A stretch of DNA of 18,706 bases from an uncultured Verrucomicrobiota bacterium (GCA_946615875.1 CAMOIK010000012.1:1-18706); one strand, 5' to 3'; positions 6,298 to 14,551 are shown, counted from the first letter of the stretch. Made by a program: numbers and translations. Notes: generated by a model not told the origin, from the sequence alone.

Positions 6298-7968
6298 ATG
6301 AAAGACTGTATTCTCGTTCTCCTGACTGTATTTGGCGGACTCGGCACATTTCTATTGGGCATGAAGCATCTGTCAGAAGGGCTTCAAGCCGTTTCGGGAC
6401 GGGGATTGAGAAGGTTCATGGCGCTGGCGACCACAAACCGCTTCGCCGGGATTTTGACGGGCATGACATCTACGTTCGTCGTGCAGTCGTCGTCGATTAT
6501 CACGGTGATGGTGGTCGGGTTCGTCTCGTCAGGGATGCTGAACCTGACGCAGGCGATAAACGTGATCGTTGGCTCCAACATAGGAACGACGGCGACGGCG
6601 TGGATCATCGCCTACGTGCCAGACGTGCGGCTGCTGGCGCTCGGGGTGGTGGCGGTCGGCTCGCTCTGCTACTTCTTCGTGCGGCGAGAGTTCTGGCACC
6701 ACTTCGGCCTGACGCTCCTCGGGCTGGGTTTCGTGTTCATGGGGCTCTACTGGATAAAGGAGGGCGTGGAGCCGCTGAAGAACAACGACGCCGTGCTGGA
6801 GGCGTTCAAGTCGCTGGACGCGAAATCGTTCTTCGGGCTCCTGAAGTGCACGGTAGTCTCGCTGGTCTTCACGGCTCTGGTGCAGTCGTCCGCCGCGACC
6901 ACGGCAATCGCGATGACGCTGGCGTCGCAGGGGCTGATCACGTTCGAGGCGGCGGCGGCCACGGTGTTCGGCATGAACATCGGCACCACGGTCACCGCTT
7001 GGATGGCCGCCTTCAACTCTACGGCGGAGGCGAAGCGCGCGGCGATGGCGCATACGCTCTTCAATGTCGTCGGCGTCGTCATCCTGCTGCCGCTCTTCCT
7101 GCCGGTCGTGATCCCGCTCGCGAGGGCGGCGTTCCCGGACTGCGCCACCAACATCCCCGCGCCCATGGCCGCCGTCCACACCTTCTTCAATGTCGCAACC
7201 ACGCTCGTGTTCCTCCCGTTCGTCGGGACTTTCGCCAGGATGGTGGAGCGGCTGGTGCCCGCGAAATCCCGGCAGACGCCGAAACTCACCGTCCTCGACC
7301 CGCGCGTCAAGCGCTCCCCGGCCATCGCGCTGGACCAGGTCTCGCGGGAAATCTCGTTCATGGCGTCGTCCGACGTCGATCTCCTGGGCCGCTTGCGCAA
7401 GATCCTCGCCGGGCAGGGCGACTCCGACGACGAAGCGCACATCGTCAAGCGCGAAGACATCCTCGACAAGGTCCAGCAGGAAATATCCGCGTTCATCGGC
7501 ACGGTCATGACAGGCCGCCTGTCCTTCGCCGAAGCGGAGCGCGCACGCTCGCTCCTGCGCCTCGCAGACGAGTTCGAGTCCGTGTCGGACGTGGCCCCGG
7601 CGATCCTCAAGACGCTTCGCAGGATGCACGACAAAGGCCTGGAGATGTCCGACGTCTCAGTTTCCGCCGTTCTCGCCGTCCATGACAGGGTGGCGGCGTT
7701 CGCGGACTCCGTATCCACCGCCCTCAAGGCGGAAGGTTCCGCCATCCTTTCGGCCGACTTCGCGCCAATCGCGGCGGAATCCGCTGCGATACGGCAGTTC
7801 ATCCGGCAGACGCGGCAGCACCAGCTTTCTCGTCTCGACGGCGCCGACGACGGCGCGCCGATGCGCGTCCTCATCGAGTTGGACGTGCTGAGCGCCTACG
7901 AGCACATCCGCGGCTGCTACGAGAACATCGCCGAGACCCTTTCCGGCGGCAAGAAGCCTGCCGCGTGA
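6298..7968 (+). CDS. Na+/phosphate cotransporter family protein with C-terminal PhoU-like domain
   Basis: This is an inner-membrane protein of the NptA/YjbB (PF02690) family, which couples phosphate movement to Na+. The two inverted halves of the transport domain are visible: QSSSIITV (63-70) followed by GSNIGTTATAW (91-101), and QSSAATTAIAM (195-205) followed by GMNIGTTVTAW (224-234). Hydrophobic helices fill residues 1-315. From about 340 to the end (556 aa) the chain is soluble, charged and helical, as in the PhoU-like tail of longer family members. The ATG at 6298 has no evident Shine-Dalgarno site (ACAAAATG). It is transcribed from its own promoter and followed after a short gap by the guaB promoter, so it is probably a single-gene unit. 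Direction of transport in vivo cannot be told. Confidence 0.9.
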   Translation: MKDCILVLLTVFGGLGTFLLGMKHLSEGLQAVSGRGLRRFMALATTNRFAGILTGMTSTFVVQSSSIITVMVVGFVSSGMLNLTQAINVIVGSNIGTTATAWIIAYVPDVRLLALGVVAVGSLCYFFVRREFWHHFGLTLLGLGFVFMGLYWIKEGVEPLKNNDAVLEAFKSLDAKSFFGLLKCTVVSLVFTALVQSSAATTAIAMTLASQGLITFEAAAATVFGMNIGTTVTAWMAAFNSTAEAKRAAMAHTLFNVVGVVILLPLFLPVVIPLARAAFPDCATNIPAPMAAVHTFFNVATTLVFLPFVGTFARMVERLVPAKSRQTPKLTVLDPRVKRSPAIALDQVSREISFMASSDVDLLGRLRKILAGQGDSDDEAHIVKREDILDKVQQEISAFIGTVMTGRLSFAEAERARSLLRLADEFESVSDVAPAILKTLRRMHDKGLEMSDVSVSAVLAVHDRVAAFADSVSTALKAEGSAILSADFAPIAAESAAIRQFIRQTRQHQLSRLDGADDGAPMRVLIELDVLSAYEHIRGCYENIAETLSGGKKPAA

Positions 7969-8013
7969 GCGCGCCGTCGCCCGTGGCCGCGAAAACCGCC
8001 GCCGCCGCGCCAC

Positions 8014-8043
8014 TTGACCCTTGTCGCACAAATATGGTAAAAT
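8014..8043 (+). promoter_or_regulatory. sigma70-type promoter of guaB
   Basis: TTGACC (8014-8019), an 18-nt spacer and TAAAAT (8038-8043) with the extended TATGG before it. The run AATATGGTAAAATAT differs by one base from the other two promoters of this type. The predicted start near 8050 lies inside the longest open frame (from 7965) and so supports the internal ATG at 8079 as the true guaB start. Confidence 0.75.
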
Positions 8044-8078
8044 ATTCCGCAAAGGCAGAACAGGAGAGGATTGAAGGA

Positions 8079-9575
8079 ATGAACAAGTATCTTGACGATT
8101 TCATGGCGACGTTTCCCTACGAGGGGCTGACGTACGACGACGTGACGCTCGTGACGCAGTATGCGGACTTCTTGCCGGACGATGCGTCCCTCGAGACCAG
8201 GCTCACGAGCCGCACGACGATGAAGATACCGTTCATGTCGGCCGCGATGGACACCGTGACGGAGAGCGCCATGGCGATTGCCATGGCGTTGGCGGGCGGC
8301 ATCGGCGTCATCCACAAAAACCTCGAGGAGGATGAGCAGGCGGCGCAGGTCGCCAAGGTCAAAAGCTACCTCAACGGCCTCATAGCGAAACCGATCTGCT
8401 TCCACGAGAACGACGACATCTCCTTCCTGCGCAGCGAGAAGCGCCGCATGGGCCTGAAGTTCAACGGCTTCCCGGTGCTCGACTCCGAAGACCGCCTCGT
8501 CGGCATGATCACGTCCAGCGACATGCGCTTCGCGCCTATGAACGCGATGACCCTGAAAGACGTGATGCAGAAGGCCCCCATCACCTCCGCGCCTGATACT
8601 TCGCTGAAGAAAGCCTACGACCTGATGCGCAGTGCCAAGGTCGGCAAGCTGCCGTTGGTGGACGGCGAAGGGCGCGTAGTCGGCCTCTACTCCTTCACCG
8701 ACGTCCAGCGCCTTGTCGAAAACAAGAACCCCACCTACAACTGCGACGACAGGTTCAGGCTGCGCGTGAGCGCCTCTGTCAGCGGCGGCAAGGGCGACAT
8801 ATCGCGCATGGAGAAGCTCGCCGCGGCCGGCGTCGATGTGGTCGTGGTGGACTCCGCCCACGGCCACTCGAAGGGCATAATGGAGATGACGAAGTACATC
8901 GTCAAGCACTTCCCCGGCGTCGATGTCATCGCCGGAAACATAGCGACGGGCGAGGCGGCGGTGGCGCTGGCGAAATGCGGCGCGCACGCCGTCAAGGTCG
9001 GCATCGGCCCCGGCTCGATCTGCACCACGCGCGTCGTGTGCGGCGTGGGCATCCCGCAGCTGACAGCGGTCTATAGCGCGGCCAAGGCGCTGCGTGGCAC
9101 CGACGTCGCGGTTATCGCCGACGGCGGCATCAAGCTTTCCGGCGACGTGCCCAAGGCGATCGCCGCCGGCGCCGACTCGGTCATGCTCGGCAGCGTCCTC
9201 GCCGGCACCGAGGAGAGCCCAGGCGAGAAGATCTACTCCAACGGGCGCCAGTATGTGGTCTATCGCGGCATGGGGTCGATGGCCGCGCTGAAGAACGGCA
9301 AGGGCAGCCGCGCCAGATATTTCCAGGACAACGAGGCGGAGGAGGATCTCGTGCCGCAGGGCATCGAGGGCATGGTGCCCTACTCCGGGCGCGTCAAGGG
9401 AATCATGACGCAGTTCTGCGGCGGCCTCCGCGCCTCCCTCGGCTACTGCGGCGCGCGCACCATCGCAGAACTCAAGGAGAAAGGCAGGTTTTACCGCGTT
9501 ACGACGGCAGGGCTGCGCGAGGCGCGTCCCCACGACATCACCATCACCAAGGAAGCTCCGAACTACAGGACGTGA
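8079..9575 (+). CDS. guaB: Inosine-5'-monophosphate dehydrogenase
   Basis: IMPDH oxidises IMP to XMP with NAD+, the committed step of guanine nucleotide synthesis in the cytoplasm. The 498-aa product shows the full family layout: N-terminal barrel half (GLTYDDVTLVTQ, MDTVTESAMAIAMA), a CBS-domain pair inserted at roughly residues 95-215, then the second barrel half. The catalytic loop GIGPGSICTTR carries Cys315. DSAHGHSKG, ADGGIKLSGD, YRGMGSM and the flap KGSRARYF are all present. ATG 8079 is preferred over an in-frame upstream start (7965) because the promoter lies between them. AGGAGAGG and GAAGGA precede this ATG, and IMPDHs begin near this point. A hicBA remnant follows 44 bases downstream. 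Confidence 0.96.
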   Translation: MNKYLDDFMATFPYEGLTYDDVTLVTQYADFLPDDASLETRLTSRTTMKIPFMSAAMDTVTESAMAIAMALAGGIGVIHKNLEEDEQAAQVAKVKSYLNGLIAKPICFHENDDISFLRSEKRRMGLKFNGFPVLDSEDRLVGMITSSDMRFAPMNAMTLKDVMQKAPITSAPDTSLKKAYDLMRSAKVGKLPLVDGEGRVVGLYSFTDVQRLVENKNPTYNCDDRFRLRVSASVSGGKGDISRMEKLAAAGVDVVVVDSAHGHSKGIMEMTKYIVKHFPGVDVIAGNIATGEAAVALAKCGAHAVKVGIGPGSICTTRVVCGVGIPQLTAVYSAAKALRGTDVAVIADGGIKLSGDVPKAIAAGADSVMLGSVLAGTEESPGEKIYSNGRQYVVYRGMGSMAALKNGKGSRARYFQDNEAEEDLVPQGIEGMVPYSGRVKGIMTQFCGGLRASLGYCGARTIAELKEKGRFYRVTTAGLREARPHDITITKEAPNYRT

Positions 9576-9619
9576 GAGATAATGGGTTAGGGGCTGGCGG
9601 CAAAAGCCAAGGATCGGCA

Positions 9620-9803
9620 ATGTCGAATCTGGAGACAGTGACTCACGAAGGCGAGAGAGGCGGGTATTTGGGCGGAAATTCCGGCCATGCCAGGCTGTTT
9701 CGCCGACAGCGACGCATTGGCGGAGTTGAAGTCGGCGATGAAGCGTGCTGTGGTCAGACGCAGGTTGTCCGTAAAAGGGCGGAGGAAGCGCGTTTTGGCA
9801 TGA
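9620..9803 (+). pseudogene. hicB: hicB antitoxin remnant, frameshifted
   Basis: ATG 9620 opens MSNLETVTHEGERGGYL. A shift of one base at the G run 9670-9672 is then needed to continue as AEIPAMPGCFADSDALAEL and KSAMKRAVV, ending at TGA 9801-9803. The joined 60-aa product has the HicB hallmark (GGYLAEIPxxPGC followed by an LxELKxAM helix), the partial RNase H-fold antitoxin that neutralises HicA. Removing one G restores the frame (TTG GCG GAA ATT). The stop overlaps the hicA ATG (ATGA), the usual coupling in hicBA operons. Either a single-base insertion killed the gene or the assembly has an error here. Confidence 0.7.
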
Positions 9804-10005
9804 AACCGCTCACGGCAGAAGCAGTCGAGAAGCTCCTGCGCATGCGCGGGTTTGTAAAGGCGTTTGGTTCGGGGTCGCATTTCGGCTGGCACAATCACAG
9901 ACGGGACGCAAGGCGGTGGTGCCGCATCATGGCAACAGGACGCTCGACCAAGGTTTGTTCAATGCGATATTCTATCAAGCGGGGATTCCAAAACCAAGGC
10001 GATAA
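9800..10005 (+). pseudogene. hicA: hicA toxin remnant, frameshifted
   Basis: ATG 9800 opens a 32-residue stretch containing LLRMRGFVKAFGSGSHFGWHN, the HicA core with the GSH motif and its catalytic His. From 9898 a different frame continues QTGRKAVVPHHGN, RTLDQGLFNAIFYQAGI and PKPRR, stopping at TAA 10003-10005. The shift falls at 9896-9897: adding one base (for example AATCCACAG) gives a 68-aa protein with HNPQTGRKAVVPHH, which is typical HicA (a small dsRBD-like mRNA endonuclease). As it stands, the ATG frame runs on in the wrong phase past the lepB start. The stop TAA abuts the lepB ATG directly. No intact copy of the toxin is in the window. Confidence 0.7.
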
Positions 10006-10797
10006 ATGAAGAAGACTTGGCAGGATTACGGCAGGGAGTGGCTGGACACGCTGGTGGTGGCGATCAGCGTCGCCATGGCGTTCCGCGCATATTTCTACGA
10101 GCCGTTCAACATTCCGACCGGCTCCATGCAGCCCACCCTCTGGGGCTACCACACCGTGGCCGGCACGGAGAAGGGGACGTGGGACCGCTGGCCGCTGTCG
10201 TGGGCTAAGTGGCTTTGGACCGGAGAAACGGTGGTGGAGTGCAAGGCGCCGTCCTCCGGCGTGGTCCGCGCGCAGCCGCGCAACGACGGTTTTGCGAATG
10301 TCTATGTGGGGGCGAGCAGGGAGTCGTTCAAGCTGCCCACCGACGCCTGCGCGGGGATTGTCGGGCGCATGGTGCGCAAGGGCGAGACAATATGGAAGGG
10401 GACGGTGGCGACGGGGGACTTCATTTTCGTCAATCGTTGGATATGGAACTTCCGCCGCCCTCGCGTCGGCGACGTGATGATATTCTCGACGACCGGGATC
10501 GCGCCGTCCGATGACGGCCAGTATCAGGGAGCCGACGGGCGGCGCTATCTGCTGCAGCAGGGCACTCACTACATAAAACGCATGAAGGCGACGCCCGGCC
10601 AGACCTATGTGCTGGAGCATCCGGTGCCGGGCCGTCCTGAGACGGTGACGATGGGCGAGGACGAATACTTCGCCTGCGGCGACAATTTCGGAAACAGTCT
10701 CGACAGCCGCTACTGGGGACCTGTCCCGGGCGGCAAGCTGCGCGGGCTGGGAAGCGTCGTGTTTTGGCCATTCAAAGGATGGAGGGTGATAAGATGA
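10006..10797 (+). CDS. lepB: Signal peptidase I
   Basis: This membrane serine protease removes signal peptides from exported proteins on the outer face of the cytoplasmic membrane. An N-terminal anchor helix spans about residues 13-31. The catalytic Ser is Ser40 in IPTGSMQPTL (box B) and the general base is Lys191 in YIKRMKATPG (box D). Box E, GDNFGNSLDSRYWGPVP, is complete. Box C (GDFIFVNRW) is clear, but about 95 residues lie between boxes B and C, longer than in compact Gram-positive forms. It begins immediately after the hicA stop and its TGA overlaps the ATG of the kinase gene (ATGA at 10794-10797), so the two are translationally coupled. Confidence 0.93.
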   Translation: MKKTWQDYGREWLDTLVVAISVAMAFRAYFYEPFNIPTGSMQPTLWGYHTVAGTEKGTWDRWPLSWAKWLWTGETVVECKAPSSGVVRAQPRNDGFANVYVGASRESFKLPTDACAGIVGRMVRKGETIWKGTVATGDFIFVNRWIWNFRRPRVGDVMIFSTTGIAPSDDGQYQGADGRRYLLQQGTHYIKRMKATPGQTYVLEHPVPGRPETVTMGEDEYFACGDNFGNSLDSRYWGPVPGGKLRGLGSVVFWPFKGWRVIR

Positions 10798-13535
10798 GCG
10801 AAGAGCAGTTGATTGCGACCCCTGGCGTATTCGGGGAAAACGGCAACTTCCTGCTGGAGCGCGAGCTCGGGCGGGGCGGAATGGGCGGCGTTTACATGGG
10901 ACGCGACAAGATGCTCGACCGTCCCGTGGCCGTCAAGGTGATGCTGCCGGAATACGGCAGCGACGAGGAGTTCGTCGGCAAGTTCAAGAAGGAGGCGCAG
11001 GCCGTCGCCCGTCTCATCCACCCCAACATCGCGCAGGTATATTCCTACGGCATAGCGAACGGCATGCCTTACATCGCGATGGAGCTCGTCGCCGGCGGCT
11101 CGCTCGACGCGCTCATGAAGAACAAGGGCAAGGATATCGACGTGCCGCGCGTCATGAAGATCTGCGAACAGGTCGCGCAGGCGCTGCGCTGCGCCGCCGA
11201 CCAGGGCCTGGTGCACGGCGACGTCAAGCCGGAGAACATCCTCCTCGACGCGAACGGCAACGCCAAACTCGTCGATTTCGGCCTTGCCGCGATGCAGAAG
11301 GACACCGACGAAATCTGGGGCACGCCATACTACATCGCGCCGGAGAAGTGCCGCCACCAGCAGGTGGACTACCGCGCCGACATGTACTCTCTCGGCGGCA
11401 CCATCTACCATGCGCTCACAGGCCAGGCCCCGTTCGAGGGCGACGACGCCAACGATGTCGTCAAGGCCCGTTTCATGGGTCCGCCCAAGAAACCCAGCGA
11501 AGTCAGGCCAGGCCTCTCTCCGCAGATCGACAGGCTGGTCATGACCATGCTGGCGCTAGAGCCGCAGGACCGCTACCCCAGCTTTGAGGCGCTCCTGGAG
11601 GATTACAAAAAGGTGATGACGACGGGCCTTTCCATGACGTCGCCCATCGACGCCGACGCGCCGGAGGCGGGCGGCGCCCGCAAGGTCGCGCACAAAGGCG
11701 GCAAGAGGATCGTCATGCGCCACAACAAGGGCTTCAAGGTGAAGGGGCCGCTGGCCGCCGCGGTCGCCGACGCCGAAACCCCTCAGCCCGGCGGCGAGCC
11801 GGCTTCGGCGGCGAGCGCCGACGACGAGGAGGAGGGTGGCGGCAACCTCGGCCTGAAAGTGCTTGGCATCGTGGGCGGCGTGTTGCTTCTCATCGCCGCG
11901 ATAGGCGGCGGCCTGTGGTGGTTTGTGCAGCATTCCGAGGACGTGAAGCAGGAAGAGGAGGCCGCGCAGCTGCGCGGCATCGTGGAGAAGGCGCAGGTTT
12001 CGCTCAAGCAGACCCGCCAGTTCGCGATCGAGCACGCCGACTCCTTCGACAAGGTGGCGGCGGAGTCGCTGGCCGACTGCGAAAAGGCTACGGCGGACAT
12101 CCGCAAACTCCTCGCGCCGCGCTATTCCGAGAACATACTGGCGATGCTCAAACCCGCAGAGCCTGCCGATCTGGTCGCCGCGCGCGCCGATCTGGAAAAG
12201 CCGCTAGACGCACAGCCCGCGCCGGCTCCCGAGCCTGCCCCGGCCCCTGCTCCTGCTGCTCCGGCGCCGCAGGCCGATGCTTCTGCACAGGCGGCGGACG
12301 CGCCAGCGCCAGCCGAAGGCGCCGCACCCGCAGAACCTGCCGCCGCCCCCGCCGCGGAGACGCCCGCCGCCCCGGCAGAGGAGGTCCCCGCCGTCGTCAA
12401 GAGCGTGAACGAACTCTGGACGATGGCCTATGGCGTCCAGACGAGGGCGTACAAGATCCGCCGCGAGGTCAATGCGCTGGTCGCCGACATCGACAAGGCG
12501 CTCGCCTCCGTCGGCGAGCAGACCGTCTCGCTGGCCAACTCGTGCGCCGACAAATACAAGGAGATCATCGGCAGCCCCGATACCGAGAAGGCGCAGAAGG
12601 ACGCCGGGAAGATCGTCGCCCGCTGCAAGAGCGTCAAGGAGAAGGAGGCGCGCCGCCTCCGCCAGCTTTCCCTCGACGAGGAGAAGGTCGCCAAGAAGAA
12701 GCGCGACCGCGTGGACTCGCTCACCAAGACCCTGAACGAGAAGACCGCGCTCCTCGAAAAGGCGGAGGCCGAAATCGCCGAGATCAAGCAGTGCTTCGCT
12801 TCGTGCGTCGATGCCGGAACGGGGGTGCTCAAGCACTTTGCGTGGGCCGACATGAGGCGCAAGCTCAACGCGCTGCCCGTCGAGACCGCCTATGCGCAGA
12901 ACCAGCTCCGCAAGGAGCTTCGCAAGGTTGACGCCCTCGAATCCGCCCAGAAGATCATGATCGACAACCTCAAGGGCTACACGTTCACCCGCGCCATACG
13001 CAAGGGCCAGCCGGGCATCAAGGGCGGCGCCGTCGCCTCCGCAGACGCCAAGCAGATAGTCGTGAACGTCAACGGCAAGAAGAAGAACATCACATGGGTC
13101 GCGTTCTACCGCGACTACCACTCCAACCTCGACGAACTCATCGGCAAGTTCATTCGCGACGGACGCAAGAATCCGAAGAAGCGCCTCACCCACAACCAGT
13201 GGTTCGGCGCCATGCTCGGCACCGCATACACCCTGCGCAACCTCTGCGCGGACGACGACACCGTGGGCGCCTTCGTCGAAAACCTCGTGAAGGAGGCCGT
13301 CATAGCGGAGATACGCCTCCAGATGCGCAACGGCATCGAATCCGAGGAGGAGACGCCGCCGCCGCAGGACGACAACGAGAAGGACGAGGACATCAAGGCG
13401 CTGAACGAGAAGATCAGGGAGGTCGAAGCCAAACTCTCCGCGATCGACATCGAGACGCGCAAGGTTCCGTTTTACCGCGAACTCTTCCCCGACATGGACT
13501 ACGACCAGCTCTCCGCCAAGGCCGCCGAAGAGTGA
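10794..13535 (+). CDS. Transmembrane Ser/Thr protein kinase (Hanks type, non-RD) with long extracytoplasmic helical region
   Basis: A 913-aa protein. The cytoplasmic kinase domain covers about residues 19-275: glycine loop GRGGMGGVY (27-34), Lys48 in VAVKV, catalytic loop HGDVKPEN with Asp143, DFG at 161-163, GTPYYIAPE, and D-M-Y-S-L-G. The usual HRD Arg is Gly142. A basic juxtamembrane stretch leads to one membrane helix (about 354-377). Then come a charged helix, a 60-residue Ala/Pro linker (470-532) and a helical C-terminal region with Lys/Glu-rich coiled-coil character, ending in EEETPPPQDDNEKDED and a final helix. There are no PASTA repeats; the outer region matches nothing I can name. 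ATG 10794 is chosen for GGAGG at 10781-10785 and overlap with the lepB stop. The kinase activity prediction is strong; the signal sensed is unknown. Confidence 0.88.
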   Translation: MSEEQLIATPGVFGENGNFLLERELGRGGMGGVYMGRDKMLDRPVAVKVMLPEYGSDEEFVGKFKKEAQAVARLIHPNIAQVYSYGIANGMPYIAMELVAGGSLDALMKNKGKDIDVPRVMKICEQVAQALRCAADQGLVHGDVKPENILLDANGNAKLVDFGLAAMQKDTDEIWGTPYYIAPEKCRHQQVDYRADMYSLGGTIYHALTGQAPFEGDDANDVVKARFMGPPKKPSEVRPGLSPQIDRLVMTMLALEPQDRYPSFEALLEDYKKVMTTGLSMTSPIDADAPEAGGARKVAHKGGKRIVMRHNKGFKVKGPLAAAVADAETPQPGGEPASAASADDEEEGGGNLGLKVLGIVGGVLLLIAAIGGGLWWFVQHSEDVKQEEEAAQLRGIVEKAQVSLKQTRQFAIEHADSFDKVAAESLADCEKATADIRKLLAPRYSENILAMLKPAEPADLVAARADLEKPLDAQPAPAPEPAPAPAPAAPAPQADASAQAADAPAPAEGAAPAEPAAAPAAETPAAPAEEVPAVVKSVNELWTMAYGVQTRAYKIRREVNALVADIDKALASVGEQTVSLANSCADKYKEIIGSPDTEKAQKDAGKIVARCKSVKEKEARRLRQLSLDEEKVAKKKRDRVDSLTKTLNEKTALLEKAEAEIAEIKQCFASCVDAGTGVLKHFAWADMRRKLNALPVETAYAQNQLRKELRKVDALESAQKIMIDNLKGYTFTRAIRKGQPGIKGGAVASADAKQIVVNVNGKKKNITWVAFYRDYHSNLDELIGKFIRDGRKNPKKRLTHNQWFGAMLGTAYTLRNLCADDDTVGAFVENLVKEAVIAEIRLQMRNGIESEEETPPPQDDNEKDEDIKALNEKIREVEAKLSAIDIETRKVPFYRELFPDMDYDQLSAKAAEE

Positions 13536-13554
13536 TTCCCGCAGGAACCTCCGC

Positions 13555-14394
13555 ATGGACAGTGACGAAAAGTCTATACGCGCCATGGTGCGCATGGCGG
13601 TGGAGAGTTTCTCGCTCGCTTTCGCCGCCAGGCACGTGGCGGATGCTGACTATGAGGAGGGAGCGCTGAACATGAAGATGCACAACGTCTTCATTGCCGC
13701 GCTTGGCCCGGAGATCCTCTACTATTCGGCCTTGGTCCGGTCGCTTGAGAGCAGCCTCGGCTCGATGCTGGAGAAACTGGCCGTGAACATAGCGCGGCTC
13801 CATTACGAAGTGAGCCGGGAAGTCGTCGGCAGCATAGGCCGGCGGCAGATCGATTTCATCGCTGAACTTCTGGAGAGCTACAAGAACACAGGCGGCGCGA
13901 ACCACAAGTCGCCCAGAGTGGAGGACTATCGCGGCATCTTGAAACTGGCCTCTGGCGACGGGTTGCACGAAAAGCGCCACGCGAGCGACTACTGCCTCTA
14001 CGACCCGCAGGACGGGATGCATTACCTGATCGCGCTGAAGGTCGGCGGGGATTTCGACAACAAAAAGGCCCGCTCCGAAAAGGAGGCGCTGCTCGACCAA
14101 TACTGCCTGCTGGCCAATTCCCTCGGGTCGGAGGAGAAGATACGGATCTATTTTGCCACGGCCTACAACAAATATGGCGAGAGAATGGCGTGGAAGCAAG
14201 AGATGGTGCGGCAGTTCTTCGCCGACGAGGAATTGCTGATCGGCGGCGAGTTCTGGAACTTCATATGCCGTTCCGAGCGAGGATACGAGATTGTGCTTGA
14301 CGAATACAGTCGCAACGCGCGATGCATCGTCGATGCTTTGGACAGGGTAAAGGCGGCGTATCTGCCGGGTGCCACACGGGAAGGCGATGCGTGA
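13555..14394 (+). CDS. Probable type II restriction endonuclease, TdeIII-like
   Basis: The 279-aa product resembles TdeIII-family restriction enzymes in its C-terminal half: HYLIALKVGGDFDNKKA, then IRIYFATAYNKYGE, AWKQEMVRQFF, ELLIGGEFWNFIC and GYEIVLDEY. Type II enzymes of the PD-(D/E)xK superfamily cut DNA at short sites using metal bound by a D...(D/E)xK set. Here the putative xK strand reads IALK (160-162), with Ala160 where an acidic residue is expected, and Lys162. If that alignment is right, the enzyme may be inactive. The frame is intact, with AGGA about 9 bases before the ATG. Its last 8 bases overlap the start of a methyltransferase stub. The family call is from recalled motifs; the recognition site is not predictable here. 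Confidence 0.6.
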   Translation: MDSDEKSIRAMVRMAVESFSLAFAARHVADADYEEGALNMKMHNVFIAALGPEILYYSALVRSLESSLGSMLEKLAVNIARLHYEVSREVVGSIGRRQIDFIAELLESYKNTGGANHKSPRVEDYRGILKLASGDGLHEKRHASDYCLYDPQDGMHYLIALKVGGDFDNKKARSEKEALLDQYCLLANSLGSEEKIRIYFATAYNKYGERMAWKQEMVRQFFADEELLIGGEFWNFICRSERGYEIVLDEYSRNARCIVDALDRVKAAYLPGATREGDA

Positions 14395-14497
14395 CGTAAG
14401 GCTTGCTTTGGGCGACAGCCGCCGGCTTTTGCGGGGCGTGCGGGACAAGTCGGTCGACAAGAAGGCGGAGCATCTGACCATAACCAACTATCGATAG
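14387..14497 (+). pseudogene. DNA methyltransferase remnant with internal deletion
   Basis: A 36-codon frame starts at ATG 14387, inside the end of the endonuclease gene, and stops at TAG 14495-14497. Its first 24 residues, MRDVRLALGDSRRLLRGVRD then KSVD, match the N-terminus of N4-C/N6-A DNA methyltransferases, which normally go on as LIVTSPPY (motif IV). Here the chain jumps to KKAEHLTITNYR and ends, which looks like the family's C-terminal tail. So the catalytic core seems to have been removed by an in-frame deletion near 14458. Only about 110 bp remain of a gene that would usually be about 0.8-1.3 kb. A true short peptide gene is possible but less likely given the overlap with a restriction enzyme gene. 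Confidence 0.55.
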
Positions 14498-14551
14498 CGG
14501 CGCGGTGCGGCGGCCGGGAGCGGTCCGCCCGCCTGCAGGAGCGAAAGGCTT

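Noticed and set aside
7965..8078. N-terminal extension of guaB from an upstream in-frame start
   Set aside because: The extension spans the guaB promoter and is Ala/Pro-rich without family similarity. The ATG at 8079 has ribosome binding sequence and fits the family start.
9585..9616. Terminator after guaB (GGC-AAAA-GCC hairpin)
   Set aside because: The stem is only 3-4 bp and there is no T-tract.
9572..10009. 145-codon + frame covering the guaB-lepB gap, and a 103-codon - frame at 9587-9898
   Set aside because: The 145-codon frame mixes right-frame and wrong-frame pieces of HicB and HicA. The homology is only coherent when frames are switched at 9671 and 9896, so it is treated as two frameshifted genes. 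The - frame is an antisense shadow.
12204..13595. 463-codon open frame on the - strand opposite the kinase tail
   Set aside because: Its composition mirrors the Lys/Glu/Ala-rich coiled-coil codons of the + strand kinase. No start signal and no recognisable motif.
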